Origin: Siphonodentalium dalli
Lineage: Eukaryota > Mollusca > Scaphopoda > Gadilida > Siphonodentaliidae
Length of the DNA: 64,000 nt
Direction of reading: 5' to 3'
Assembly: GCA_032622095.1 (NCBI GenBank)
Contig: CP136064.1
Span: forward strand, 273,261,614 to 273,325,613
A program made the translations under genes and the position numbers. This document shows positions 47,500 to 58,296 of the stretch, piece by piece. Every line of letters starts with the position of its first letter. Within the stretch, counting starts at the first letter, position 1. The notes under the pieces are model-generated. The model saw only the letters and a list, made by a program, of their open reading frames with translations, was not told the DNA's origin and made no database searches.

Positions 47500-50173
47500 C
47501 TATATTTATTATATATTGCTCATGTTTAATAAGATGTAATTGTCAATCAATTTCTTAACAAGGCCAAGCAATACCATAGCTTGAGACTTGATTTGGCGAA
47601 AAAGTGTACTGCAAATGGTAATGAACAATTTCCCATTTCTACTAAAGAAGATGGTATATTCCCCAGAAATATGGATAACTGCTTTGCCCCTGTCAACTCG
47701 TCCATATACATAAAAGCATCTATTCCGAACGTGTTAATGATATCGTACCAAATATTATTCCTTGTATTCGATATGGAAGTGCAGTTTATTATGGTATGTT
47801 CTATAATGCATTGATATTGCGTATTACATAGTAGACAAAGCCCGTTATCTTTATATGCGGTGTGAGCGATAAGTCTAGCAATCATAAGAAATGTAAATTT
47901 TTCATCTGGATAAAGCCTGCATGTTTGCCACAGTAACGAGGAATTGAGTTTGGTTTGTGTAAGTCCATATTGTGCCAGATCACTATTTGATTCAATACTC
48001 TTTCTCCACTCAAGTGCATTTATAGTGTTAATCTCAGTTTTTACGATATTCTTCCAGTATGATTTGGTGGGAAACGTGCTTTCGAGCGTATAGCGTTCTA
48101 GGTACTCATATAAGTTATACCTCTTTAGAACTGTAGAAATATCTGCCATGAAGGATTGTGGGTGAGAAATTCCAAGAATATGACTATGAAGCCGCACTAG
48201 GAACACGGATTTAGCGGTCTTATTTGTATTTAGTCTACATAATGTTGCTAGTAAGCTTAATTTCCTTTTATCAATATAGGATTCAAGCCCACCGCACCCC
48301 AGAAGCCCCTGTACGATGCAAGTTCTGGTTTGTTGTGGGAATCCTTGAATATGTTTTAGGCAAAATCTATGTGCTCTCTCCGTGTATGCACGAGAAACAT
48401 TAGATATATTCCAGAGCAGTTCACTACCGTACAGAGCCTTAGGGAGGACGATGGACTTGTAGATACTGAAACAACTGTATGGGGTGATACCGCCTGCGTA
48501 TAATCCTGCATTGGTCAGCGATAGATATGTTCCTTTGAGTTTTGTGCAAATTTTGTTTGCAAGTTTTGAGTTAAAGCTGAATTTCTCAATAGGGATTCCC
48601 AATTGTGTTCCAGATTCGACTTCATGTATTACACTGTTGCCAAATTGCCACGATCTCTGTGATTTAATGAATTCACGTTGCGTTTCGTTGAAAACAATGA
48701 TGAATGTCTTGGATGAGTTATAAAGGTATCTCCATTTCAAGCTATATTCTAGACAAATATTATACAAAGTACGTAGGCCTGACTCTGAAAGTGATAGAAG
48801 TACCATGTCATCCGCCTGTACTGGCGAAGTGCACTTTATATCATGCATGTGGAGGCCACATAAAGAATTTTCCAACTCGTATATGAGGTCGTCTACATAC
48901 ATCATATAAAATAGAGGTGAGAGGATAGAGCCTTGTCTAGCTCCTTGAAAGATGCCAAACCAGTCTGAGAAAGTATTTCTATACCGTACGCAACATTCGA
49001 TACCCGTCAGGAGTGCTTTGAAAGTGTGCCATATAATACCATTGAATCCTCTTTTATGCAATTTGTACAAAAGACCATTTAACCAGACGGAATCAAACGC
49101 TTTTGAGACGTCTAGAAAACAGGCGAATAATTTACTGTGCGTCTCTTTAGTGTAGGAAATGCACTCCTGTAATAAGTACGAAGTTGCCATACAGCTTACT
49201 CCGCTCTGAAAACCATGTTGGAGCGGGTTGATGGCTATATTGTTTGGCGTGTATGATTGCAAGCGCATGAGTATCACTTTTTCATATAGTTTATATAAAG
49301 CAGGCATGATTGTAATTGGTCTGTAGCTGTCAAATGCTTGTTTTGACTTTTTACCGCCTTTATATAGAGATATCATCACTCCTTTCTTGGCATTGTTAGG
49401 AACATATGAAAATTCTAACATCTTACTGAAAAGGTGGCACAATTTACAAACTATGCATGGTGCGCTATAAACAATGTGTTCATTTGTTATCGAGTCATGT
49501 CCCGCTGCTTTATTCCTGTTGAGTTTAGGTATAATATCGGTCAACTCTGATTCACTAACTGGACAGCAGAGAATTTTATCAAGGTCGGTATATTTGTCTT
49601 TTTTAATAGACGATACATATGAATTAACCGATTTAAGATGATTAGCGTCAAACTGCTCATTTTGTAGTGGTATGAATAGGTTCCATAGTATGATGCCCAT
49701 GCATTAGATATAGACTGGTTAGTACGGAGAGTTTCACCGTTGTGCACGAAATGTGACGGCGATAGCGTGTTACGTTCTCTGCGTTTGTAATTGACCAATC
49801 GATAGAATGTATTCTGATCTATTTCTGCGCACTTGTCGATTTCGGCATCACGGTCCCGCATAAATTGTTCTGAAATTTTGCGATGTGTACGTCGAAAAGA
49901 GCGTTTTGCTTCTTTATAATGGCGATATGAATTGGAACCTTCGTAATGAGGTTTGCCTTCTGCCAACCAGCATCTGCGACACTCGCGCATATTAAAGTGG
50001 GCGGATTTTAACGATTTGTTCCAATATGGTTTAATATGACTACGGAATTTTGATTTAGGAACAACTTCTGAGGCTGCATTACTGAGAGCAGAAACTAAGG
50101 AATTATAATAGTTATCAATCGAAGATACACTATCTATTTCAACAGTAGGGCAATGTTTACCCACGTTTGTCGC
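47500..50173 (-). mobile_element. 5'-truncated QADD-type LINE, long copy
   Basis: A 2.67-kb minus-strand non-LTR element with the endonuclease-RT linker, whole reverse transcriptase and C-terminal region. The 3' UTR is short and no clear tail repeat is visible. The 5' boundary at 50173/50174 joins a 95-bp segment identical to 21580-21674. Confidence 0.85.
47547..50173 (-). pseudogene. LINE reverse transcriptase ORF, one frameshift
   Basis: Two overlapping frames (49541-50194 and 47547-49700) are one protein broken by a one-base shift near 49680, just after ISNAWASYYG. In the 717-codon frame: NRNKAAGHDS (61-70), SYRPITIMPALYKLYEKVIL (~125-144), GFQSGVSCMATSYL (163-176), CFLDVSKAFDSVW (194-206, first catalytic Asp 197), GARQGSILSPLF (253-264), SPVQADDMVLLSLS (292-305, catalytic DD 297-298), LGIPIEK, LYGSELLW and a CLLCNTQYQCIIEHTIINC knuckle. 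Every reverse transcriptase motif is intact. The usual Tyr/Phe before ADD is Gln. The region upstream is the basic linker (YWNKSLKSAHFNMRECRR), with no endonuclease left. Likely inserted fairly recently. Confidence 0.9.
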
Positions 50174-50268
50174 AAAATAGTCAGTCGAGCCCAAAGTCGA
50201 GATCTTCTAGTTTCCGAACGTCCAGTCGCGTGTCCACTAACCGACTTAAAACACAGTTTTGAAATATA
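50174..50268. repeat. 95-bp perfect duplicate, copy 2
   Basis: Identical to 21580-21674. It lies exactly at the 5' end of the minus-strand LINE, in the orientation that puts its TTTT end against the LINE. Confidence 0.85.
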
Positions 50269-51389
50269 CAATGATGAACTACTTTCATACCGATGAACAA
50301 CTCCGATAAATCTCCATAAATAGACATATAATAACATTAATATTTTCGTCGACTGTGAACAAAACAACGCCCCATGACAAGATTCGTGTTAGTTGAGGTT
50401 GCATTTGTTCTTTGCCGTGATCACAATTGTAGGCATATATTCCGGTACAACATTGTTCGAAACCAAACAATATTTCTGTACACAGCGTAGTGTAGATCCA
50501 TAATATATACTATCGACACAATTAGTTTTATTTTGGGAACAAATGCATTTTAAGATATATTATTGACACGAACAAAGAAATCATATCGTTGTGTCCAGAA
50601 GAAGAACAATAACTATATTACTGCATGGAGTCTCCCATGCTGACGTCTCATGCTTCATTGTGGCAGATATCCCCCTTATATATGCAAATGAGCAGCATTT
50701 GCTGTGCATAACTTTGGAAATATGAACTGTCTTATGTTGATTTGTGGAATAAACACGATGTTACGTGCCAATGGAAGACATAACGACGATATAGAGCAAT
50801 GGGGCTGGGTTTTAAGTTCAATTCGTTGACCTTGTTGGGAAAAATGATAATGTTATGATAAGGTATTGTTATTATTTTTTCGCAAAACTGAACGATTTGA
50901 GAAAGGTACAGTTTGAAATAGGTTAATAATGGATACGTTCGTTACTTAAATCACACCATAGTCATTATTGAAGACATATTGTGGACTTATTTCAGTGAAA
51001 AAAAGTTGGCAAACATAATCTCCACCGAAAGTAACAATTAAAGATGAAATATCTCCAAAATTACAACAATACCATTATGTGTGATAAAATCTGAGTTCAA
51101 GACTAAAAAAAACAAAAACATTTCTGTGAATAAAACACCGAAAACTGAAGGTTTTGTATATTAGTTCCCTATAAGCAAAATAGAGTGGTTTACTCCTGAT
51201 GTTGTTGAGCAAAATATCTGAAATTTTGCCTTGGTGGAAAGTACTAAAAAGATAGAGTTCTCCCATTTTCTACGCTCCAAGAGTTTCCGCGAGCTTCATT
51301 CGGAGTGCAACACGCGGGAGATCTCTATCTCTATATATATCTCAGATCGTGTGAAGTTTCATGGCCGATCTGTTCTTAAATTCTTAAAT
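50269..51389. other. No recognised feature
   Basis: AT-rich, short frames only. Confidence 0.4.
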
Positions 51390-51600
51390 ACAGTGACAAC
51401 CTTAGTTCTAAGCGTATTAAAGAACCGTACGCGTTGTGTCTGGTATAGGGGGACATAAGAAAAAGTAATGGTGGGCGTCTTCGATTTCGTTTCCACAATC
51501 ACAGAATGGGCTAAGAGCTATGTGGTTTTCAAATTTGTCATGATTTAAGTCGCTGCATTTGATTCTCAATTTGGTATGTATTATTTGTTTTTTCGGGAAC
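51390..51600 (-). mobile_element. LINE C-terminal fragment
   Basis: The minus strand reads LRIKCSDLNHDKFENHIA, then CDCGNEIEDAHHYFFLCPP and TRTVL. This is the familiar LINE C-terminal knuckle (C-x-C...HH-x3-C), different from the other LINEs in the window. It has no flanking tail and is about 200 bp long. Confidence 0.7.
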
Positions 51601-51787
51601 CGGTATAATAGTAATTTGGGGGTTCATTGGGCCACGAGTGACTCCTGAGACGAGGATCACATATTATATGATACCCTATCCTACGGAGGATCACATATTA
51701 TTTTGTATCTACACCCGTGCGCGTGGCCTGAATATTTACACTGTACTCCTTTATTCGGGAAACATTATTTGTTGATAAACATACAGT

Positions 51788-51877
51788 ATTGCATTGTTTC
51801 GAGTTGACATGAGGATTTATCAACCCGAGGAAGTTAATATTCATCGAGGCCTCATGTCATTCTCGAAACAATGCAAT
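51788..51877. repeat. Inverted repeat, ~28-bp arms
   Basis: ATTGCATTGTTTCGAG-TTGACATGAGG pairs with CCTCATGTCA-TTCTCGAAACAATGCAAT around a ~35-bp loop. Possibly one end of a dispersed foldback element. Confidence 0.8.
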
Positions 51878-52298
51878 AAGTGTTTTATTATATGATCTAC
51901 CAATGTTATCAAGCCCCATTGGGCCTGGAACACCTTACTGACCCGTGTATATACATGTATGTAAATAGATCCATCAAATGCACAACAGTGCCGATATTTT
52001 TTTTTATTATTCCATATCACATTAAAATATTTAAATTTGTTGTACTTATATGTTCCTGCATATCGTGGCCATAACTGCAAGCCCAGTCCCTCGCTCCGCT
52101 GGTCTGACCACTCCCACTACATATACAAAATGTTAGGAAATCTGACACTTTTATTCAAGACGTTTCTCGGCTATAATTCATTTTGCATTATTCTGGGTCA
52201 TTATTCATCTGAAAATTGACCAGATCAATTCAGAATAAATTGTAACCGACAAAATAATTAAATAAAGTATGTTAGCCTTCATCAGATTTATTTAAGAA

Positions 52299-52444
52299 AT
52301 GGATGTTGATTTGCTTGCGTTCCATAGAGTATAGATGCAAGTTGGTCTGACATTTTGTGCGGAACGCGAAAGCGTTCCACGCATACAAATGTCAGACCAA
52401 CTTGCATCCATACTCTATGGAACGCAACAAAATCAACATCCATT
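52299..52444. repeat. 146-bp near-perfect palindrome
   Basis: Arms of ~70 bp: AATGGATGTTGATTT...GCGTTCCATAGAGTATAGATG and its complement, centred on GGAACGC-GAAA-GCGTTCC. It has a few mismatches and one small indel. The outer part (GGAACGCAACAAAATCAAC) is shared with ~13113. The centre is a GNRA-like GAAA loop. Confidence 0.9.
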
Positions 52445-53120
52445 ACTTATATTTACACTCCACCGAGTCCACTGGCAGATTAGAAGCGCATTAGGCGCCC
52501 ATTTCCAACGTTGTTCTCGTGTCGTGATGCAAGTTGCATCTACACTAAATGGATGCAAGTTGGGGTCAGCGCGCGACGTCATGTGACGTAATTTCGATCA
52601 ACCAACGTCCTGCATTCATGTTCCACAACGCGAATGCATGTTTGAGTGTAAATATTACATTATGTTCCATTTCCAGCTAAATCCTCGGCATTCAATTGGT
52701 TAACGCTCGCGCAACATATCCCATGTTTACGGCTTTCGCGCGTGCAAAGGTTCTTATGTTGGCGGGTGACGTCATCTAATTTGCATAGAGCAAGAGGCTC
52801 CATCTGGGGGAATAACGTTACCGGCACGTAAACGTGTAAGACCGTGTTGCAAATAATTTGTTTGACAATTCAGATAACAATTGACGGCGATCGATCTGTT
52901 TTATGTAATAGGTTCACTATAAAATCATTGATTATAGAAATGAACGTTTTTTCCTATACTAAGCGGTCCCTAACTTTAATGGATTAATCCAAATTGTAGT
53001 GTTCATCGTTTGTCAAGTTGGGTGGTTCTACTCACTCTTGGGGGGGGTGTTAGTATTCGCACCTGTTGTATAGGTGATGTAAACAAATTACGTCGTCTGC
53101 ATTTAGTAACAAAATACGAC
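52445..53120. other. No recognised gene
   Basis: A less AT-rich stretch with CG-containing motifs (GCGCGCGACGTCATGTGACG near 52570). No open frame with a recognised motif. Confidence 0.4.
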
Positions 53121-53123
53121 AAA

Positions 53124-53916
53124 ATGAAGCGCTTCGCCGATCATTCGATGGATGAAATAATTTCCAAACGTGCGAATAATATTCCTAAAAATACACAGAG
53201 TTCACATGCGGTAGCTGCCAGAACACTAAGGGAGTATTTGCAAGAAAAAAAGCAGGACACTAATTTCGAAACGTTTGATGCTGTAAAGTTGAATGAGCAC
53301 TATCCTAAAGACAGTTTCGAGGATATATGGTGAAATATGGTACCAAAATAAGCCAGTAGGGCGTGATAAACTCCGTCTTTTCATGCCAAACCTGAGCGAA
53401 AAAATCCTCATATCCAAACGTTACACCAATCACAGTATCCGTGTTACAGGAGTTACAATTCTGGGCAGGGTAAATTTCAGCCCATCACAAATTATGGCTG
53501 TAACAGGGCATAAGTCAGTCTCGTCCCTCTCTGTGTATCAACGAGTTTCTGACAGGGAGAAAATGGCGATGGGTGACGCCATCGGTGGTAGTGTTTCACG
53601 TGACTCACTTGTGCCATACAATCCGCCCGTAAATCCGAGATCTGCGTGTCCGCCTCATGATGACATGAACATTCCTCAAGTTCGACCAGTCATGTCGGGA
53701 ACCCAAATAACTCGGCAAATACAGCAAAAATGTTCAACAACAACACAACAAATTGAAAAAATTGCAGGAAATGGCGGTGGTGTTTTGGACAAAGTAGGCC
53801 TATCCATTGAAAACGTCCAAATTTCACTCGACAGCACTGGACATTACATGGGAGCTCCAATGTTTAGTGGATGTACCATTCACAACATTCACTTCGGCAG
53901 TCCTCCACATAATTGA
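53124..53916 (+). pseudogene. Crypton-like tyrosine recombinase, deleted
   Basis: Two overlapping frames. The first, from Met at 53124, reads MKRFADHSMDEIISKRANNI, then QSSHAVAARTLREYLQEKK, the typical N-terminal SAM-like domain of Crypton and ZMYM/QRICH1-type proteins. The second (53293-53916) reads EIWYQNKPVGRDKLRLFM, then YTNHSIRVTG (H47-x-x-R50 of that frame), MAVTGHKSVSSLSVYQRV (H73 and nucleophile Y82), and a C terminus with FSGCTIHNIHF. The middle of the recombinase, with the first catalytic Arg and Lys, is missing. The join falls at a one-base frame change near 53325. Intact Cryptons cut and rejoin DNA through a phosphotyrosine link; this copy cannot. An intron instead of a deletion is less likely, because the two parts overlap. 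Confidence 0.8.
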
Positions 53917-53919
53917 TGA

Positions 53920-54153
53920 GAAATCAAGAGAAATCCACTTACAAATTGTGCTACGATCATTCAAAACTTCCTGTGATTTTCTTGTTCTATTTATAAAACT
54001 ACATTATTGATTTTTTCGTGACGTCATTCACTGGGGGGCGCAACGGGTTTATAGCGTAAACATGAGAATGCTATAATATGACGCATCGGTTCCAGTATGA
54101 AACTGATTCTAGCTGTCACCACAAAATTAAAGGGCTGTCAATGGAACATATAC
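53920..54153. other. No recognised feature
   Basis: Possible 3' flank of the Crypton remnant. Confidence 0.4.
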
Positions 54154-54340
54154 GTTATTGTGGTTGATTGACGGTAACATGGTGTGACATTGACGGCTTG
54201 TAACACGATCACAGTGACATTTAGTGCTGGCGTGTATTAACACGATCGCAGTGACATTTAGTGCAATAGCGCGACTCGGTTGAACATAGGCTCCAAGCCG
54301 TCAATGTCACACCATGTTACCGTCAATCAACCACAATAAC
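54154..54340. mobile_element. 187-bp element with perfect 47-bp arms
   Basis: Left arm 54154-54200 (GTTATTGTGGTTGATTGACG...) and right arm 54294-54340 are perfect reverse complements over 47 bp. The 93-bp loop holds two copies of CAGTGACATTTAGTGC, ~36 bp apart, each in an AACACGATC context. No clear target duplication. Either a young MITE or a foldback formed by inverted duplication. Confidence 0.85.
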
Positions 54341-55230
54341 TTATAGTATACGCGTTTGACGTGTTGGCTCAATGGCAGGAGCTCATTGTAAACATTTTAC
54401 TCGACAATAGCCTTCATTGTTTTGGGTAAGGACATATCAGTTAATATGTCCTTTAATTACACATCATTGGACATGATAATCAACACAGCGAACATACATC
54501 TTTACATATACTTACAGTTTACATGCTACACTGCATACGGGCCCTACGACGGGTGCGAATTCCTCTGACGCCACTGCGAGCGCAGGACACGCGGTTTTGC
54601 ACCCCGACTCCCCAACTTTAGCTATGTCAATGTGGTTCGTTAGTTTGGTAACCAAGTGCATAAGATCATCAGCTGAATCAAGGGATGGACGTATATGTCA
54701 ATCAAACAATCAGTCAATCTATTAATCAATTATTTAGGAAGATGTCAGATATAGACAGTGACGTGGTTAAAGGGCCCCATGACACTCGCAGTGGGTAAAT
54801 GTACAAATATTTCAGTATGATATTAATTTCAGAATATTATTCAATGCTTTGATATTTTTTCACTGTTTACCGTCAAGTTTTGATAAAGCTTTATTATTAT
54901 CCATTCCTTAACTAACACGATTTCTGATTGGGCAAAATCCGTCACATGATAATCATGGAAATAGTAAATTTTCGGTAAAATTGGAGATATCTGAAATGAA
55001 GCATGATGATTATATTGACGAATTAACGGAATTAAACAAAACTAAATTTTGTTTTTAATCGTTTCTTTTTCGAAGAAAATTTACATTGATTAAATAACGG
55101 AGATATGCAGAATTTGTTTTAATTAAAGAGCGTTTGTTAACAGATTATCCATTAAGTATAGAAAGGGTTAAAGCTCATGAGATAATCCATCTGGTAAAGA
55201 AATGGTTAAATCACTAATTATGTCCCTCAT
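54341..55230. other. No recognised feature; possible intron
   Basis: Downstream (minus strand) of the exon donor at 55236, so part may be intron. No second exon could be identified. Confidence 0.35.
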
Positions 55231-55236
55231 ACTCAC

Positions 55237-55479
55237 AGTGTTTGAGCACGAGTTTCTGCGTTTCGTGGCTCACATGTTTCAGTGCGTCCTTTATTTGATC
55301 ACCAGTAAGAGAGAGTTGATGCTGGAGACTATGGAACGCAGACGAGAACTGGCGAGGGAGATTGATGAGCTGGTGTGTTATTTGGTCAAAAATGTTTCTC
55401 TTTGCGTCATGCTGGTGGGCGAGCGTACCGCAGACGATAACCATGAGTGTAAATATTAAGATTCGCATCTCGTTAAATT
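55237..55479 (-). CDS. Putative secreted-protein exon (partial gene)
   Basis: The exon opens right after a good acceptor (TCTCATTTTACAG, AG at 55481-55480), has an 11-nt leader, and starts with ATG at 55468. It encodes MRILIFTLMVIVCGTLA, a textbook signal peptide with likely cleavage after GTLA. A Lys/Arg and amphipathic segment follows (NIFDQITHQLINLPRQF, LTGDQIKDALKHVSHE). After codon 77 plus one base comes GTGAGT (55236-55231), a strong donor; reading through reaches a stop seven codons later. So it is probably an early exon of a spliced gene, phase 1 at its 3' end. The mature part looks like an amphipathic helix, as in small lipid-binding or helical secreted proteins. I do not recognise the family. 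A truncated relative sits at 60532-60629. The plus-strand frame at 55202-55459 is its shadow. Confidence 0.5.
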
Positions 55480-55483
55480 CTGT

Positions 55484-55957
55484 AAAATGAGAGATTTCAG
55501 TTCAAGTGATGTGGACCATGCACTCCGCTATATGCTATGCGGTCTTCGGGAATGTCAAAGGACTAATGCCACGCATCCAGGGAATGCGCATTATAAAAAA
55601 TGTCCATTGCATTGAGAATGACAAGTTTGTTGTCCCATTTAATTAATAAGGGATTTTAATAATCCACGTTTCCACATGTATACATTCCTCGGTAAAATTA
55701 TTATGTTTGCAATGGAATCCCGTTCCGGGCATGCGGAAATATTTTGAACATCGAAGATTTCTCCAGCATTTTCGTACGGCATGCACTGCCTTTGCGGGGA
55801 AAATGCATTTTGCGCATAATCATATAATCTGCTTACAGGCTTATTTTCTGATTCCTTATACATATTTGAGACGGGATCTTAACTCACTTTACGATTTTCT
55901 AGTTGCGTAATATTGGCGTTTGATGGAAAATCTTATTACCCACTTATTTTCAAGCTG
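55484..55957. other. No recognised gene
   Basis: Upstream of the exon acceptor; presumably intron or 5' flank of the putative secreted-protein gene. Confidence 0.35.
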
Positions 55958-56660
55958 TGAAATATTGTGTCTGTCATTATGCAGAACGCTGAACGAGGTC
56001 CCCAGAGTGTGGATTTAGTGACGCAATTTAGTGATCACTCACGGCAGGCTAGCATCACAATGTTCTCCCCATGAAGACCTCATTCTGCTGAGGCCTCAAC
56101 TACTATATGGGAGACCTATGATCAGATTGAATTTCCCCAGTTGAAGTTGGTTATGCTCACACATTTTTCATGCACATAGATTATGAATTAAATTTATGCA
56201 AATTAGGTGCCTCATCTTTAAGGAGAGATGATGTGTTATATAATACAATATTCAGTGTATATGTACATAACATATTAATACAATGAACACGTACATAACG
56301 TAGCGTACTACTCTATGGTTATCACGGCTGTAGTTATTGGGGAATAGTAAATCGTACTGATCATATGTAATTTTGCATCAATCGCAGATAACGCCAAGTT
56401 GGTTATGTTCACACATTTGTCACCTCGATTATGAATTTAATTTATGCAAATTAGGGAATATAGAAACTGAACAGAATGGAAACGTAACTAAAACAATGCT
56501 ACTTTGAGGCTACATATACTTCCCAGAGGATGAGGTCTAAGCAGAATGAGGTTCCTCGATGGTGCATTCGGTGATGCTAGCCCACTATGCGGAGTAGCAT
56601 CACTAAATTCACCCCTTGGATGGGGACCTCATTCTGCAAATGACATACACATTATTTAAA
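55958..56660. mobile_element. ~700-bp imperfect TIR element
   Basis: Ends match as inverted repeats over ~120 bp with gaps: TGTGTCTGTCATTATGCAGAA at the left against TGTGTATGTCATTTGCAGAA read inward at the right. Then come GAGGTCCCCA, ATTTAGTGA-GC, GGCTAGCATCAC and CCTCATTCTGCT. Each end carries two GCAGAA/GAGGTC-type motifs. Inside, GTTGGTTATG followed by TCACACATTT and ATTATGAATT...ATTTATGCAAATTAG occurs twice in direct orientation (56150 and 56398). No target duplication was fixed. Confidence 0.65.
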
Positions 56661-56686
56661 GATGCACTTATTTTCCTTGCAGGATA

Positions 56687-57492
56687 TATATATATCTCAT
56701 ATATATTTTGAAGACCTCTGTCTGTCTGTATGTCCTTTATAGAATCGAAAACGGGTTGACCGATCGAGACCAAACTTCCTATCCAAAGGTAAAATAACAC
56801 AGACACCATCGGCGTCGCGTTTTGGGGAAGCTCAGACCACCCGTTCTCCACTCTCAGTCACAAAAAACGGCACTGCGGTGGTTAATCAAGTGATAATTTA
56901 ATGAGCGTTTGTTTTTGACGCATCGCTATAAAGAGCGTTTGTTTACCATTCAACGTTATTAGCATCTGCAGAGAGATATACGGGAACAATACTTTCGAGT
57001 GGTTTCCTATGCGGGGAGATTTATTGGATGCCATAGTACCTTACAAAATCATTGTTATAGTAAGTATGACACTTAGGTCAGGGCTTAGGGGGGTAGTTAC
57101 TGTGGATATAGGCATAATGCTTCTCAGAAATCCCGGTTACAAACCAACACTCACAATTTCGTCTTTTGCATCAGATACCAACACCTCGACCGATCGGGAC
57201 GAAACGTGGTACGTGTGTGTAGTTTGACCAGGTGGTCGTCGTTGTCGTATTGGCGAGCCCGTGCGACGCCCGTGCAGCGCATGCTCAGACGAGATATCGG
57301 AAATGGGTGGAGCTATCGACTTGAAATTTGGTATGTGAATGTATCTTGCCCCGGATACGAATTTTATCGGGTCGCCGAGCCCGTGCGACGCCAGCTTCGC
57401 GAATGCGCAGACCAGATCTCGGAAACGGGTGGAGCTATCGACTTGAAATTTGGTTTTTGAATAGCCCGGACAACGTCGGGCTCATCGGCTAG
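56687..57492 (+). mobile_element. Helitron-like unit A1
   Basis: Begins ATATATCTCATATATATTTT then GAAGACCTCTGTCTGTCTG. It contains two 122-bp repeats and ends with the hairpin AGCCCG-GACAACGT-CGGGCT (57463-57482), then CATCGG, CTAG (57489-57492), T. It has the structure of a non-autonomous Helitron/HINE: microsatellite near the 5' end, internal minisatellite, hairpin plus CTAG-T at the 3' end. Confidence 0.65.
57255..57470. repeat. 122-bp repeats (2 copies)
   Basis: GAGCCCGTGCGACGCC occurs at 57255 and 57377. The unit includes GGTGGAGCTATCGACTTGAA and GGTATGTGAATGTATCTTGC. The same unit occurs three times at 58442-58775. Confidence 0.9.
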
Positions 57493-58296
57493 TCTATTAT
57501 ATATTTTGGAAGATCTGTTTGTGTGTGTGTTTGTGTGTGAGGGTGTGTGTGTGTGTGTAATCGATGAACTCGAAAACGGCCGACCCGATTTCGATGAAAC
57601 TTGGTATGTGGGGGGTATTGTCGGCCGGGGGTGACATAGGCCTATTGATTTTCAGATCCGAGGTCAACTTTTCACGTTCCGAGGTCAAATCTGTTTTTAC
57701 GGTGTATTACGGGACTTTCATTTGAGTTCGGTGCTTACAAATCGATTCGAAACAGCGCGAATAATAAAATGCCAGTCACAATAATGACACTGTGAGAATA
57801 TTTCGTGTTTCCTCTTTCCAACGATATATAATGCGTATGTATCCGTTTTAGTTATCTGCCTCAATTATCAAGAAGAAGTGGTACTATCTTCCATCAGGAT
57901 AAAAACAATGCGTAACTTCTATGACGTCGTTAGAGGTCATAACATTAGATCACGTTAACGCTTAACCGGCCGATGCATTTGACTGTTTCAGGCGTCTTGG
58001 CGATATCTCGGGCACCGATGGTAATTTATCTTTACATTGAAACTTGATAATTAATGAGCGTGTGTATATGAGGCGCGTTTATATACTTGAGTGGAAATCA
58101 AATCGGGTTAAACTGGCGGATTTTTACGGACGAAATTGTATGCATAGGGTATCTCGGTATCCGCTGGACGATTTCCCGGTATCCGCTGGGCCGATTTCCA
58201 CCATTTCTGGGGTGTTGGTTTTGACCCCACCTGACATTGACCTTCAAAATGGTCAATTCAAGGTCAAAGCCCGGACGAAGTCGGGTCACCTTCTAG
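57493..58296 (+). mobile_element. Helitron-like unit B1
   Basis: Begins TCTATTATATATTTTGGAAG immediately after the CTAG of A1. It carries (GT)n, CTCGAAAACGGCCGACCCGA and, near the end, TTCAAGGTCAAAG. It ends with the hairpin CCCG-GACGAAGT-CGGG, TCACCTT, CTAG (58293-58296), T. Confidence 0.65.

Noticed and set aside
54200-54260. Recombination signal (CACAGTG) in the loop of the 54154 foldback
   Set aside because: A single heptamer-like word inside a tandem loop repeat; the second copy reads CGCAGTG and no terminal position is involved.
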